From contig NZ_AWZT01000033.1 of the NCBI RefSeq assembly GCF_000472525.1, forward strand, positions 1 to 64,000: a stretch of 64,000 nt of DNA, given 5' to 3'. The stretch is from Paraburkholderia dilworthii (lineage in GTDB: Bacteria > Pseudomonadota > Gammaproteobacteria > Burkholderiales > Burkholderiaceae). The position numbers were made by a program, and so were the translations under genes. The notes beneath the pieces were generated by a model. The model did not search any database and was not told the DNA's origin. It saw only the letters and a list, made by a program, of their open reading frames with translations. Below are positions 5,926-15,611 of the stretch, piece after piece; the stretch's first letter is position 1; each line of letters starts with the position of its first letter.

Positions 5926-7899
5926 TTACGCGGCGTCTTCGCTATTGTTCGCGCCCTGCGCCGGCAGCTTGCGATAGATCGTATTGCGCGAGATGCCAAG
6001 CGTGCGCGCCGCCGCCGACACGTTGCCGCCATGCTGCGCGACTGCGTGGGCGATCACGCTGGTGGCAACGTCGTGAAGCCGACCGCAGGGCAGCGGCGGC
6101 GCATCGGCGGCGCGCGTGGTCGTTGACCCGACAGCGCGTAAATCGTCGAAGAAGTCATCGGGTAAGTGCTCGCGCCGGATTTCACCGTCGGCATCCACCA
6201 TGACGGCCGCCGTGCGCAGCAGATTGCCGAGTTGCCGGAAGTTGCCTGGCCATGCGCATTGCTCGAACAGCTTCATCACTTCGTCCGCGACGCTAAGCGG
6301 CTGGCCACCGGCGTTCTCGACCGACGCGCAATGCAACATCTTCTGAATCACCGCGGACAGATCGGTGCGCTCGCGCAACGGCGGCAACTTCACCACCAGT
6401 CCATTGAGCCGGTAATACAAATCCTCGCGAAAGCGGTTCTGCGCGATCATTGCGCGCAGATCGCGATGGGTCGCGCAAATGATTGACACATCGACCGGAA
6501 TCGATTTTGCGGACCCGAGCGGATTCACCAGACGCTCCTGCAGCACACGCAATAGCCGCACTTGCAACGGATAGGGCATGTCGCCGATTTCGTCGAGAAA
6601 GAGCGTGCCACCGTCGGCCTGCAGCAGTTTGCCGACGGCGCCCTTGCGCCGCGCGCCGGTGAAGGCGCCTTCTTCATAGCCGAACAGTTCTGATTCGATC
6701 AATGTTTCCGGTATCGACGCGCAGTTCACCGCAACGAACGGCGCGGCACGGCGCGGCGAATCGTTGTGGATCGCCTGGGCGAGCAGTTCCTTGCCGGTGC
6801 CCGTTTCGCCGGTGATCAGAATCGGGATGTTCTTGCCGATCACCTTGCGGACCTTCGCGATTACCGCTGCGACTTGCGGGTCGCCGGTGTGGAGATAGCT
6901 CAACCTCGAAAGGGAATTCGCGGACGCAGCCGACTGCTCGCCGCGCTGCGCGGGCGGGGTCTCGGCGCGCGCAGGCGGCACAGTGGAGTCGTCGGCGAGC
7001 GCGGTGCGCCGGAACTGGACATGCGCGCAGACCACTGCGCCGTTGCTCAGATTCAGCGACAGATGGCGGTCGCGGTGAGTGCGCACACGGTCCATCAACT
7101 GCGCACTGGTGAGTCCGAATAGCGACGACAGCGTGTGCGCGCGCAATCCGGCAAGCGGCAGACCCAACTGGAACTGCGCGCTGCGATTGGCGGACAGGAA
7201 ACGGCCGTCGCAGGTGAACGCCGCGATGCCCTCCATCAAGGTGCCCAGAAATTCAGGGCGGCCATGAAAAGCGATCTGCAACGTCTCGCGAAAGGTATTC
7301 GCAAACAGATGATTCTCGATCATCTGCACGGACATTTTTGCGAGCGCCATCGTGTGCTCGTGGTAGCTGCGGTGATCGCCGCTGACGTCGAGCACGCCGA
7401 TGACGTCGCCGTACGGATCGAGGATCGGCACGCTCGAGCAGGTCAGAAACCGGTTAGCCGCCAGATAGTGCTGCTGGCCATGGACGACGATCGCACTGCG
7501 CTCGGCAAGCGCCGTGCCGATTGCATTGGTGCCTTGCCGGTCTTCGGCCCAGTTTGCGCCCGGACGCAACGCGACTTTTTCGGCGCGCCGCAGAAAATCG
7601 TCGTCGCCGATCGAATGCAGGATCAGGCCTTCCGCGTCGGTCAGGACGATCACGTTCTGTGTGTTCACAATCTGCTCATGCAGCGTTTCCATGACCGGCG
7701 TTGCGTGCGCGCACAGAACGCGGTTCTGCTCCAGTTTCAGTGCGAGCTCGGCGGCGGGCAGCACGTCGTAGTCAGGCCGCATCGACGCGTTCAGACCGAA
7801 GACTTCCGAGCGTGCGTGGGACTTCTGAATCGACGGCGTGAGCCAGCATGTCTCGCGAGCGGCGATTGGCGTTACAGCGTGATAAGTGTCGTCGCGCAT
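5926..7899 (-). CDS. AcoR-like sigma-54-dependent transcriptional activator
   Basis: A 657-residue enhancer-binding protein. A GAF-type sensor covers about residues 60-230 (VLTDAEGLILHSIGDD, NAIGTALAERSAIVVHGQQ). The AAA+ domain has Walker A at 364-371 (GETGTGKE) and the sigma-54 contact loop GAFTGA at 411-416. A Fis-type helix-turn-helix (SAAARTLGISRNTIYRKL) ends the protein. The ATG at 7899 follows a perfect AGGAGGAG site, so upstream in-frame sequence was excluded. AcoR relatives commonly control PQQ alcohol dehydrogenases and acetoin genes. Here it is probably the activator of both -24/-12 promoters nearby, with a small alcohol- or aldehyde-related inducer. Confidence 0.9.
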   Translation of the reverse strand: MRDDTYHAVTPIAARETCWLTPSIQKSHARSEVFGLNASMRPDYDVLPAAELALKLEQNRVLCAHATPVMETLHEQIVNTQNVIVLTDAEGLILHSIGDDDFLRRAEKVALRPGANWAEDRQGTNAIGTALAERSAIVVHGQQHYLAANRFLTCSSVPILDPYGDVIGVLDVSGDHRSYHEHTMALAKMSVQMIENHLFANTFRETLQIAFHGRPEFLGTLMEGIAAFTCDGRFLSANRSAQFQLGLPLAGLRAHTLSSLFGLTSAQLMDRVRTHRDRHLSLNLSNGAVVCAHVQFRRTALADDSTVPPARAETPPAQRGEQSAASANSLSRLSYLHTGDPQVAAVIAKVRKVIGKNIPILITGETGTGKELLAQAIHNDSPRRAAPFVAVNCASIPETLIESELFGYEEGAFTGARRKGAVGKLLQADGGTLFLDEIGDMPYPLQVRLLRVLQERLVNPLGSAKSIPVDVSIICATHRDLRAMIAQNRFREDLYYRLNGLVVKLPPLRERTDLSAVIQKMLHCASVENAGGQPLSVADEVMKLFEQCAWPGNFRQLGNLLRTAAVMVDADGEIRREHLPDDFFDDLRAVGSTTTRAADAPPLPCGRLHDVATSVIAHAVAQHGGNVSAAARTLGISRNTIYRKLPAQGANNSEDAA

Positions 7900-8222
7900 T
7901 GTCTCCTCCTGTTGGTCCCCGGTCGTTTTGCCGGGGTCGTGCCGGTGCGGGACGATGCAAATACTGCGCCAGACCGCATCGACACGGGTGTCCGCGCGAT
8001 GCTGCAACCGATTTCGCTCGCATTGCGCGATCGTTCCTGGCGCGATGAGTCCTTCTTCCGAGCGACGCACGCTAACCGGAACAGCCTGCGCCGTTCCCAC
8101 CTCTAGTCGCAACGTTTGACGGCCGCCATTTGAGGCATGATGTGCGTGGCAGATGCTGCGAACGGTCCTTCCGTCACGCGGTGCTCCATGACCGATTTCG
8201 TGGCTGATAAAAGGGAGGCGCC

Positions 8223-8669
8223 ATGTCGATCGATTTAACGAGCTTCACACCCGGCTGGTCGCTGGCCGGCGGCCTTGCGATCGGCGCTGCGGCGGCCGTG
8301 CTCCTTCTTTTCAATGGACGGATCGCCGGTATCAGCGGCATTCTCGGCGGTTTGCTGAACGCGTTGCTCGGCTCGCAGCGCGGGGACATGGGCTGGCGCG
8401 CCGCTTTTCTGGTGGGGCTCGTCGCCGCCCCTGTATTGGCGAGCTTGCTGGGTCAATCGATGGCGCCGGATATCCGGGCCAGCTGGGGCAAACTGCTCGC
8501 AGCAGGCTTTCTAGTTGGTATCGGCACGCGCTACGCGAGCGGTTGCACGAGCGGGCACGGCGTCTGTGGAATCTCGCGCGGCTCGGTCCGTTCGCTCGCC
8601 GCTACTGGGACGTTCATGGCAAGCGGCTTCCTGACGGTTTTCGTCGTTCGACATTTGCTCGGTGGCTGA
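8223..8669 (+). CDS. YeeE/YedE family membrane protein, first of a pair
   Basis: A 148-residue inner-membrane protein with four or more hydrophobic segments and the family signature [10 protein letters not shown], whose cysteines bind thiosulfate-type sulfur in characterised YeeE proteins. Splitting into two half-length proteins is usual in Proteobacteria. The stop is one base from the next start, so the two halves are co-translated. A role in transport of sulfur species is known for the family and inferred here. Confidence 0.88.
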   Translation: MSIDLTSFTPGWSLAGGLAIGAAAAVLLLFNGRIAGISGILGGLLNALLGSQRGDMGWRAAFLVGLVAAPVLASLLGQSMAPDIRASWGKLLAAGFLVGIGTRYASGCTSGHGVCGISRGSVRSLAATGTFMASGFLTVFVVRHLLGG

Positions 8670-8670
8670 C

Positions 8671-9102
8671 ATGGCCCGACTCACTGCATTGCTTTCGGGG
8701 CTCCTGTTCGGTTGGGGGCTGATCGTCTCGGGCATGGCCAACCCTGCGAAGGTGCTCGCGTTTCTCGACCTCGCCGGAAGATGGGACCCGTCGCTCGCGT
8801 TTGTGATGGCCGGGGCGTTAGTCGTTGCGGGCGTTGCGTTTTCGCTGGCAAGACGTCGCGATAAATCGCTGCTGGGTTTGCCGATGCAGATTCCAGCTAA
8901 CTCGATTGTGAGTCCGAGACTGCTTCTCGGCAGTGCCGTGTTTGGCATCGGCTGGGGGCTTGCCGGATTCTGCCCGGGCCCGGCGCTGATCGCATTGGGC
9001 GCGGGTTTTCCGAAGGCATGGGTGTTTGTCGCGGCGATGCTGGGCGGCATGGCCGCGTTCGAACTGCTCGAACGGGCGAAGCCGCGCCGGCAGCATGCGT
9101 GA
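8671..9102 (+). CDS. YeeE/YedE family membrane protein, second of a pair
   Basis: A 143-residue membrane protein. The ATG at 8671 gives the usual opening [14 protein letters not shown]; a GTG nine bases earlier is in frame but less typical. It carries [21 protein letters not shown] and the second sulfur-handling motif GFCPGPAL. It follows its partner with one intervening base and probably forms a single transporter with it. Confidence 0.88.
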   Translation: MARLTALLSGLLFGWGLIVSGMANPAKVLAFLDLAGRWDPSLAFVMAGALVVAGVAFSLARRRDKSLLGLPMQIPANSIVSPRLLLGSAVFGIGWGLAGFCPGPALIALGAGFPKAWVFVAAMLGGMAAFELLERAKPRRQHA

Positions 9103-9111
9103 CGCATCTGT

Positions 9112-9435
9112 CTACGCGCTCGCTGGGCGCACGGCAATGCCATATGTGCTGACGATCCGCGCGTCCTGTTCCGCAGCTGAAAACCGCTCCCATTCGAGTC
9201 CGTTTACGTCGACGCTGCTCGAATAGGTTTCTGCGGCATCGTCTTCGAATCCGACGTGCCGCAGTTGGCCCGCCTGCTCGGGTTTCTCGTTGATCGAGAA
9301 GTTGAGCAGTTCGGTGCGCCACATCGCGTACTTGCCCGGCACGACAGCGGACGGCGGATGTCCGAGCCGGCGGCTGTATTCGGCAATCGATTCGTCCAGG
9401 CTCGCAACAGCGAGTGCAATGTGAAAACGCTTCAT
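9112..9435 (-). CDS. VOC-fold (glyoxalase/bleomycin-resistance-like) protein
   Basis: A 107-residue protein beginning MKRFHIALAVASLDESIAEYSRRLG, the beta-alpha-beta opening of a vicinal oxygen chelate module, with FSINEKP and LRHVGFEDD continuing the second half. His5, Glu in INEKP and His in LRHVGFE are possible metal ligands. The start follows GGAG at good spacing, favouring it over an upstream frame extension. It converges with the YeeE pair. The substrate is unknown; arsenic-linked relatives resemble it, but no arsenic genes lie nearby. Confidence 0.8.
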   Translation of the reverse strand: MKRFHIALAVASLDESIAEYSRRLGHPPSAVVPGKYAMWRTELLNFSINEKPEQAGQLRHVGFEDDAAETYSSSVDVNGLEWERFSAAEQDARIVSTYGIAVRPASA

Positions 9436-9719
9436 GATGGGCTCCGTGAGAGTCGCTCGTTTTGACGGCCCGCTCATCGTAACCACTGCGCGCTAGCGTA
9501 ACTAGGCAAGCGTTTATGCTGGTATGTGCGTTACCCGTTTGCGTATGCTCGGCGCGGCGTTGCATGGGCTGCCGCTGCTTTCCAGGAATCGCAGCGCACG
9601 AATCGCGGGCTAGCGCGCTCATTGCGCGCATGGCAAGTTTCGTCATCGCCGCAACGAATGGAGCGTCCATTTCCACCCTTGAAGGATGGCCGAATGAATG
9701 TCGCGCCGCGAGCGCCTCG

Positions 9720-10649
9720 TCAGTCGCTGTTCGGCTTACTTTGCACTGCTTCGCGCGGCGAGGGTGTCGCGGCGCGCGGACGCGGCGCCTGTTCCGCGTG
9801 AACCTTGTGCGTGAATGCCTGCACGATCGCATTGCCTAGTTCATCGGCAATATGCGCGGATGAATTCCCTGCGGCGAACATTGTGAATTCGACGTCCGGC
9901 AGAGCCGGCAACCCAGCGTCCGGCGGGATCACGCGCAAGCCGTTCACGAGCTGCGTATGAACCATCGGCGTCACGGCGAAGCCGGCTTGCGCCGCGGCGC
10001 GCAGACCCGCGACGCTCGAAGCCACGAGCGCGATCCGGTATTCGACGCCGCCGCGCGCGAGGGCGGCGAGCGCAGCCTCGCGATACGGACACGGTTCCGG
10101 AAACAGCGCGAGCGGCACTGGGGCGCCGTGCGTCAGCGAAGCCCATTCCGCTCCCGCCCATACGAGAGGCTCGCGCCACAACACTTGCCCTGGCCGCGTG
10201 CCCTGGCAGCGGCCGCCGATCACCACGTCGAGCTCGCCCTGATCCATTGCGACGAGCAGATCGGCCGGAATACCGACGCGCACACTGAATGCGATCCGAG
10301 GGTAGCGCACAGCAAACGCCTGCATGACGTTCATCAGCCTGACGTTGGACAGATCTTCGGAAAGGCCGACGCGAACCTCGCCCTCGCTGGGACCGCGCGA
10401 CAGTTGCGCCTGCGCATCAAGGTTGAGCGCGAGGATCGCGCGCGCGTAGCCGAGCAGCAACTCGCCGTCTGCGGTGAGCGCGACGGAGCGCGTGGTGCGC
10501 GCGAGCAGTTCGCGGCCGGTCTGGCTTTCCAGGCGCCGCACATGCGCGCTCACCGCGGACTGCGTCAGATTCAGACGGGCGGCAGCATGCGTGAAGCCGC
10601 CTTCCTTGACCACGGCCGCGAACGAGCGCAGCAGAACAGTATCGAACAC
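9720..10649 (-). CDS. LysR family transcriptional regulator
   Basis: A 309-residue regulator with N-terminal winged helix-turn-helix (FDTVLLRSFAAVVKEGGFTHAAARLNLTQSAVSAHVRRLE) and an effector-binding domain. It is divergent from the azoreductase gene 141 bp away, the standard arrangement of a LysR protein and its target. The last 20 residues (AEQAPRPRAATPSPREAVQ) are a proline-rich tail beyond the fold. The 233 bp beyond its end toward the VOC gene hold no recognisable gene. Confidence 0.9.
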   Translation of the reverse strand: MFDTVLLRSFAAVVKEGGFTHAAARLNLTQSAVSAHVRRLESQTGRELLARTTRSVALTADGELLLGYARAILALNLDAQAQLSRGPSEGEVRVGLSEDLSNVRLMNVMQAFAVRYPRIAFSVRVGIPADLLVAMDQGELDVVIGGRCQGTRPGQVLWREPLVWAGAEWASLTHGAPVPLALFPEPCPYREAALAALARGGVEYRIALVASSVAGLRAAAQAGFAVTPMVHTQLVNGLRVIPPDAGLPALPDVEFTMFAAGNSSAHIADELGNAIVQAFTHKVHAEQAPRPRAATPSPREAVQSKPNSD

Positions 10650-10790
10650 GGCACGCTTCTCCTCTGATGCTGTAGCGCTCTGCCTTCAAGATTCAGTGCG
10701 ATTGCGACTGAATAAGCTCACTATACTTCGTTTAAATTTCGTTCTGAAATATGTTGAGATTGCAGCACCCAACCCAAGTGGAGCAATCTC

Positions 10791-11441
10791 ATGCCGACCC
10801 TGCTGCATATCGAATCGTCACCGCGTAAGAAGCGCTCTGCGTCGCTCGAAGTAGCGCGCGTTTATCTGGACACTTATTGGGAAGTTCATCCGGAGCCTCG
10901 AATCGACGCGCTGGATTTGTGGTCCACCGAGTTGCCGGAATTCGACGGCGATGCCCTCGATGCGAAATATGCCGACCTCAACGGCACGCCGTTCACCGAA
11001 GGGCAACAGAAAGCGTGGTCGCAAATACGGCAACTCGCACAGCGGTTGCACGACGCCGATACGCTGCTCTTCTCTGTGCCGCTGTGGAATTTCTCGATTC
11101 CATACAAGCTGAAGCACTTTATCGACGTCGTATCGCAACGAAACGTCCTGTTCTCTTTCGACGAGCGAGGGCTTAGCGGATTGCTCAAAGGCAAGAACGC
11201 GGTGGTGATTTACGCGCGCGGTCTCGACTATTCTTTCGACTCGATCACGCCCGCGCATTCCTTCGACTACCAGCGGCCGTTCATGGAAGCCTGGTTGCGG
11301 TTCGTGGGCGTTACGGAGGTCGAATCGATTGTCGTCGAGAAAACGCTGCTTGGGCCCGAGGTCGATCATGCGGCGAGACAGGCTGCGTGCGAGCGGGCCG
11401 TGGCGCTCGCGAGGGCGACGACCGGTTCGGCCGTCAGGTGA
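10791..11441 (+). CDS. FMN-dependent NADH:quinone oxidoreductase / azoreductase
   Basis: A 216-residue flavodoxin-fold enzyme. The opening MPTLLHIESSPRKKRSAS forms the FMN phosphate loop, and PLWNFSIPYKLKHFIDVV is the diagnostic AzoR motif that contacts the isoalloxazine ring. Members reduce quinones and azo dyes with NAD(P)H through two-electron chemistry in the cytoplasm, protecting against quinone stress. It is divergent from a LysR regulator, which probably controls it. Confidence 0.9.
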   Translation: MPTLLHIESSPRKKRSASLEVARVYLDTYWEVHPEPRIDALDLWSTELPEFDGDALDAKYADLNGTPFTEGQQKAWSQIRQLAQRLHDADTLLFSVPLWNFSIPYKLKHFIDVVSQRNVLFSFDERGLSGLLKGKNAVVIYARGLDYSFDSITPAHSFDYQRPFMEAWLRFVGVTEVESIVVEKTLLGPEVDHAARQAACERAVALARATTGSAVR

Positions 11442-11556
11442 GCCATAGGGTCTGACGAGGCGCGTCGCTGGCGAATCCGGCGACGCTGCGCTCGCTGCAT
11501 CGTCAATGCGAGAACGTAGCCGCCGCGCCATTGCTTTCATAACTTTACGCACGTAA

Positions 11557-11571
11557 TGTTACGTTATATCA
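11557..11571. promoter_or_regulatory. Zur-like operator upstream of the TonB receptor
   Basis: TGTTACGTTATATCA differs at two positions from the betaproteobacterial Zur pattern TGTTAT-N3-ATAACA and is strikingly AT-rich for this genome. It lies 157 bp before the ZnuD-like receptor start. Zinc control is inferred. Confidence 0.4.
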
Positions 11572-11668
11572 TTCCGCCAACATTGGGCGGGATGAACCGT
11601 TTGTTGCCCGCGCAAGTGCGGTGGCGCCGTCCCTTCAGTGCGAGCCCGAGCCATACGCGCAGCTTGAG

Positions 11669-11684
11669 CAACGTTATAACGTTG
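11669..11684. promoter_or_regulatory. perfect 16-bp palindrome in the receptor leader
   Basis: CAACGTTATAACGTTG is a perfect palindrome 44 bp before the receptor start. It may be a second metal-regulator site or a distinct repressor operator. Confidence 0.4.
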
Positions 11685-11728
11685 TCGAAAGGCGCGGCCG
11701 GTATGAAAAGCGAATCTTCGAAAAGACT

Positions 11729-13825
11729 GTGAATAAAAACTTTCCACGCACTTGCACGCGCGCGCTTCGTCTGTCGCCGCTTCCGCTCACGCTGCTCGCC
11801 GCACTGGCTCACGCGCAGTCCGACAGTTCGAATCCGGCGCAACATTCAACGTCGCTGCCGGGCGGCGCGCTTGCGCCGGTTTTTGTCACCGCGAATCCGC
11901 TGGGCGATACGGACCTGATCGCGCCAGCAACCGCGCTGTACGGCGACGCGCTGACACGCCGCCAGGCCAACTCGCTCGGCGAGACGCTGAACGGTCTGCC
12001 CGGTGTGTCGACCACGACCTATGGCCCGATGGTAGGGCGCCCCATCATCCGCGGGATGGATGGTGACCGCATCCGCATTCTGCAGAACGGCGTCGCCGCG
12101 TGGGACGCGTCGTCGCTGTCGTACGATCATGCCGTTCCGCAGGAGCCGCTCACCATCGAGCGCGTCGAGATTGTGCGAGGGCCAGCGGCGTTGCTGTATG
12201 GCGGCAATGCGATAGGCGGCGTCGTGAACACAATCGACAACCGGATTCCGCGCGAGCCGATCACGGGGCTGACGGGCGCAGTGGATGCCAGCTATGGCGG
12301 CGCAAACGACGCGCGCGCCGGCGCAGCCCAGGTCGAAGGCGGCAACGGCCAGTTCGCATTTCACGTCGACGCGTTCGATCGCGAAACGAGCAAGGAGCGC
12401 ATCCCCGGCTTCGCGCACTCGGATCGGCAGCGCGCGCTCGACGGTCCCGATACCGACGAAGCCCACGGCAGCATACCGAACAGCGATGGCCGCTGGCACG
12501 GCGGTGCGGCCGGTGGCGCCTACACGTGGGCCGACGGTTATGCGGGCCTGTCGTACAACGGCTATGAGGCGAACTACGGTTCGGTCGCCGAGAACGACGT
12601 GCGTCTGCGCATGCGCCAGGACCACGTTGCGTTCGCATCGGAAGTGCGCAATCTGCGCGGTCCGTTCTCGCAACTCAAGTTCGACTTCGGCTATACCGAC
12701 TACGAGCACAAGGAAATCGACAACGGCGAGACCAGCACCACGTTCCGCAATCACGGTTACGAGGCGCGCATCGAGGCACGTCACCGGAAAATCGGCCCGT
12801 TCGAAGGCGTCATCGGTGTTCAACTAAGCCAAAACACCTTTTCGGCACTAGGCGACGAGGCGCTCGTGCCGACCACGCAGACGACCAACGTCGCGCTCTT
12901 CGGCCTTGAAGAATGGAACATGACCGATGCCTTCAAGCTGAGCGCCGGGGCGCGTTACGAGCATGTCAAGCAGCAGCCGACGGCGGCGGGCAACGACAGG
13001 TTTGCGAGCGCGAGCGACCGGGACTTCAATGCGTTCAGTGCATCGCTTGGCGCGTTATACAAGCTGACGCCGCTCTGGTCCGTCGCGGGCAACGTCGCCT
13101 ACACAGAGCGCGCGCCTGCGCTATACGAACTGTATGCGAACGGTCCGCACGACGCGACAGGTCAGTACCTGATCGGCAATCCGGACGCGCAGAAGGAAAA
13201 GGCCGTGTCGACCGACCTGTCGCTGCGTTTTGCTAGCGGCCCGAACAAGGGCAGCGTCGGCGTGTTCTACAGCCGCTTCAAGAACTATCTCACCGAGTTC
13301 AACACAGGGCGGCTCGTGGACGGTGCCGATCAGGTCGTTGCGCCCGGCACCGACGATGCATTGAACGAAGCGGTGTATCGCGGCGTGCGTGCGGAGTTTT
13401 ACGGCATCGAGCTTGACGGCAAGTGGCGCGTGTTCCAGAAGGGCGCGCATCAGGTGGATGTGGAACTCGTCGGCGACTACACGCATGCACGCAACATGGA
13501 CAACGATCAACCGTTGCCGCGCATTTCGCCGTTGCGCGCGACGCTCGCCGTCGACTACGGCTATGGTCCGTTCGGCGCGCGTGCCGAAGTGCAGCACGCA
13601 TGGGGGCAGCACCGCGTGCCCGAAGACGATCTGCCGACGGCGAGCTACACGAAGCTGGGCGTGCTCCTCACTTACAGATTCCACGCCGGCGCGACGAACT
13701 GGCTCGCCTACGTCCGCGGCGACAACCTGACGAATCAGGACATCCGCTACGCGAGCTCGGTGGTTCGGGACATCGCGCCCGAGGGCGGCCGAAGCGTGAT
13801 GGTAGGACTGCGCACGAGCTTCTGA
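11729..13825 (+). CDS. TonB-dependent outer-membrane receptor, ZnuD-like
   Basis: About 698 residues from a GTG start that gives a plausible signal peptide ending ALAHAQ. The plug domain (GETLNGLPGVSTTTYGPMVGRPIIRGMDGDRI; VEIVRGPAALLYGGNAIGGVVN) is followed by a beta-barrel ending in GLRTSF. Plug and barrel wording resembles ZnuD zinc receptors, including the VRDIAPEGGRSV ending. It imports a metal or metallophore using TonB energy. A Zur-like site upstream supports zinc, but no dense histidine loop is visible, so other metals are possible. An in-frame ATG at 11621 would add 36 residues without signal-peptide character. Confidence 0.82.
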   Translation: MNKNFPRTCTRALRLSPLPLTLLAALAHAQSDSSNPAQHSTSLPGGALAPVFVTANPLGDTDLIAPATALYGDALTRRQANSLGETLNGLPGVSTTTYGPMVGRPIIRGMDGDRIRILQNGVAAWDASSLSYDHAVPQEPLTIERVEIVRGPAALLYGGNAIGGVVNTIDNRIPREPITGLTGAVDASYGGANDARAGAAQVEGGNGQFAFHVDAFDRETSKERIPGFAHSDRQRALDGPDTDEAHGSIPNSDGRWHGGAAGGAYTWADGYAGLSYNGYEANYGSVAENDVRLRMRQDHVAFASEVRNLRGPFSQLKFDFGYTDYEHKEIDNGETSTTFRNHGYEARIEARHRKIGPFEGVIGVQLSQNTFSALGDEALVPTTQTTNVALFGLEEWNMTDAFKLSAGARYEHVKQQPTAAGNDRFASASDRDFNAFSASLGALYKLTPLWSVAGNVAYTERAPALYELYANGPHDATGQYLIGNPDAQKEKAVSTDLSLRFASGPNKGSVGVFYSRFKNYLTEFNTGRLVDGADQVVAPGTDDALNEAVYRGVRAEFYGIELDGKWRVFQKGAHQVDVELVGDYTHARNMDNDQPLPRISPLRATLAVDYGYGPFGARAEVQHAWGQHRVPEDDLPTASYTKLGVLLTYRFHAGATNWLAYVRGDNLTNQDIRYASSVVRDIAPEGGRSVMVGLRTSF

Positions 13826-13839
13826 GCGCGGCAACGCAT

Positions 13840-14043
13840 TCAAAGATTCGACGGGTTGCCCGGATCGGTCTTACCTTTTTCGGCGTTTTCGCGCTGATCG
13901 CCAAGGTCTTTACGGTTATCGCCTTCGGTGATCTGTGCTTCGCCTTCGAGCTTCTTTTCTTCGTTGCCGGTGATCGAGCCGATTCCCTTGTTGATCATGC
14001 CCTTCAGCTCTTCCTTGATGCCTTCGGTCTTGTCGCTGGCCAT
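13840..14043 (-). CDS. CsbD family stress-response protein
   Basis: A 67-residue, highly charged protein with the CsbD pattern: MASDKTEGIKEELKGMINK, then GSITGNEEKKLEGEAQ. CsbD proteins are small, partly disordered and induced by general stress; their biochemical role is unclear. It converges with the TonB receptor gene 14 bp away. Confidence 0.92.
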   Translation of the reverse strand: MASDKTEGIKEELKGMINKGIGSITGNEEKKLEGEAQITEGDNRKDLGDQRENAEKGKTDPGNPSNL

Positions 14044-14129
14044 GAGTGCCTCCCACAGTTAAACGGACGATCGCGCGATGCCACCATCGCGCGCTCTTCG
14101 CATCGGCTGCAATCGGCATGCCGGTGCAC

Positions 14130-14375
14130 TCACGGGCGGCGTTTTTTCCACGCGTAGTCGGCGGGAGGATCGGCGACGCCTGCAGGCCCCACCGAATTCG
14201 GGTTTTCCGAGCATAGCGTGACGAAACATATCGGTTCGCCGCGCGACTGACGGCGCCGCAAGATCTCTGTGAGTGACAGCGCCTCCGCCATCGCGCCCGC
14301 GGGAAACGAGGCGCAACGCGGGGCGATGGCGTCGTCTATCGTCTCCGACCAATAGACCATGAACACCGCGTTCAC
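14130..14375 (-). CDS. conserved small protein of unknown function
   Basis: An 81-residue protein (NAVFMVYWSETIDDAIAPRCASF; ALSLTEILRRRQSRGEPICFVTLCSENPNSVG; ADYAWKKRR). It resembles small cytoplasmic proteins common in Burkholderia, recalled rather than searched. The GTG start overlaps the stop of the upstream small gene (GTGA), indicating translational coupling; an internal ATG at 14360 is the alternative. Confidence 0.65.
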   Translation of the reverse strand: MNAVFMVYWSETIDDAIAPRCASFPAGAMAEALSLTEILRRRQSRGEPICFVTLCSENPNSVGPAGVADPPADYAWKKRRP

Positions 14376-14548
14376 GGAGCAGGCGACTGGCTGCCGGGCG
14401 TACCCACGCCCGGTATGTCGCGCACTGGCTGCTGGTCCGGCTCGACGTCTGTTTCAGGGAGCGACTCCGGCGTGCGTGCGGGCGGCGTGCCGCGACCGAC
14501 TTCGGACTGTTGTGGATCGGGTTTTTGAGGCGCAGGCGTTTCAGTCAT
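14372..14548 (-). CDS. small proline-rich acidic protein
   Basis: A 58-residue protein, MTETPAPQKPDPQQSEVGR at the start, rich in Pro, Glu and Asp and probably disordered. The start has AGGAG at correct spacing, and its stop overlaps the next gene's start. A protein of similar composition is encoded at 47063-47236. Function unknown. Confidence 0.65.
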   Translation of the reverse strand: MTETPAPQKPDPQQSEVGRGTPPARTPESLPETDVEPDQQPVRDIPGVGTPGSQSPAP

Positions 14549-14879
14549 CGGTGGCTCCTGTGCGTTGTTGCGATCGGACTGGATATCGTGCGCGCAGCAT
14601 CGCTTGTGCCGACGACAGCGACGCGACCGCCATGCAGGAGCGCGTGCATCGTCGTACATCGACAGCGGGTGTCGTTCGATCATCGTGCAACGTCTACCGG
14701 AAAGCGCGTTGAGCGCGCGTCGCCGGTTATTACAACAGCTTGTAAATTGCGGCCGACGGCGTGCGCGAACAATTGCAGGCGACGTGCCGATGCCGCAAAA
14801 GGGGCGACAGCGCGCGGCTCCGGCACAATGGCGCGCCGCGAATCGCGCGTCGCGACACTGCGACACTGCGACCGCATGG
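14549..14879. other. intergenic region with no recognised gene
   Basis: 331 bp between the IclR gene end and the small proline-rich gene. Reading frames here are GC-rich shadows without ribosome sites or family motifs. It should contain the promoter of the two small minus-strand genes. Confidence 0.6.
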
Positions 14880-15611
14880 CTACACGCTGATCGCAGCCGC
14901 AGCCTTTGCTACAGCCAGGCCCCACTCCTGGAGGCGCGCCGGGTCATAGCGCGATTCCGGCATCGAGATGCAGATACTCGCCGCGGGCGCGCCATCGGAA
15001 TCGATGATCGGCGCGCCGATCGCGCACACCGCGTGACGGTACTGCGACAGATTCACCGAATAGCCGCGTTGCCGGATACGTTCGAGTTCGAGCCGTATCT
15101 CGGCGGGATCGCACGGCGTAGCGTCGCTGAACTTCGGCAGATCGCGGCTGAGAATTTCGTCGACGTCGGCTTCCTTCATGTAGGCGAGCACCGCAAGGCC
15201 CGTCGCGGTGGCGTGAAACGGACTCAAATCGCCGATTGGGCTGAATGTGCGCACGGTTTGCGTACAGTCCGCGCGATCGATGAGGACCATCGAGTTGGTG
15301 CTGTCCGGCACCGACAGATGAACTGTTTCGTTGGTGAGATCGCGCAACTCGCGCATCGGCTCGCGCGCGGCCGCATAGAGCGCACCGCCGCGCAACGCGG
15401 CCGGCCGCACGCCGAGAATGCGCGGCCCTACTTCCCAGCGCGTCAGATCGCCGCTCGTCTGACGAAGCCAGCCGGCCTCGTGGAAGGTCAATAACACGCG
15501 CTGCACGCTCGACTTCGGCATATCGAGCAGACGTGCCAGTACGCCCACGCTCACTGGCTGGTTCTGCGATACCGCCTCGAGAATTTCGAGGCTCTTCAAC
15601 AAACTCTTCAT
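14880..15611 (-). CDS. IclR family transcriptional regulator
   Basis: A 243-residue regulator: winged helix-turn-helix at 1-60 (MKSLLKSLEILEAVSQNQPVSVGVLARLLDMPKSSVQRVL) and IclR effector domain (GGALYAAAREPMRELRDLTNETVHLSV; SPFHATATGLAVLAYM; AICAIGAPI-like core). The ATG at 15611 has GGAG upstream; the open frame beyond it is not family sequence. It is divergent from the aldo/keto reductase gene 161 bp away and probably regulates the reductase, aminotransferase, oxidase and hydantoinase genes that follow. Confidence 0.92.
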   Translation of the reverse strand: MKSLLKSLEILEAVSQNQPVSVGVLARLLDMPKSSVQRVLLTFHEAGWLRQTSGDLTRWEVGPRILGVRPAALRGGALYAAAREPMRELRDLTNETVHLSVPDSTNSMVLIDRADCTQTVRTFSPIGDLSPFHATATGLAVLAYMKEADVDEILSRDLPKFSDATPCDPAEIRLELERIRQRGYSVNLSQYRHAVCAIGAPIIDSDGAPAASICISMPESRYDPARLQEWGLAVAKAAAAISV

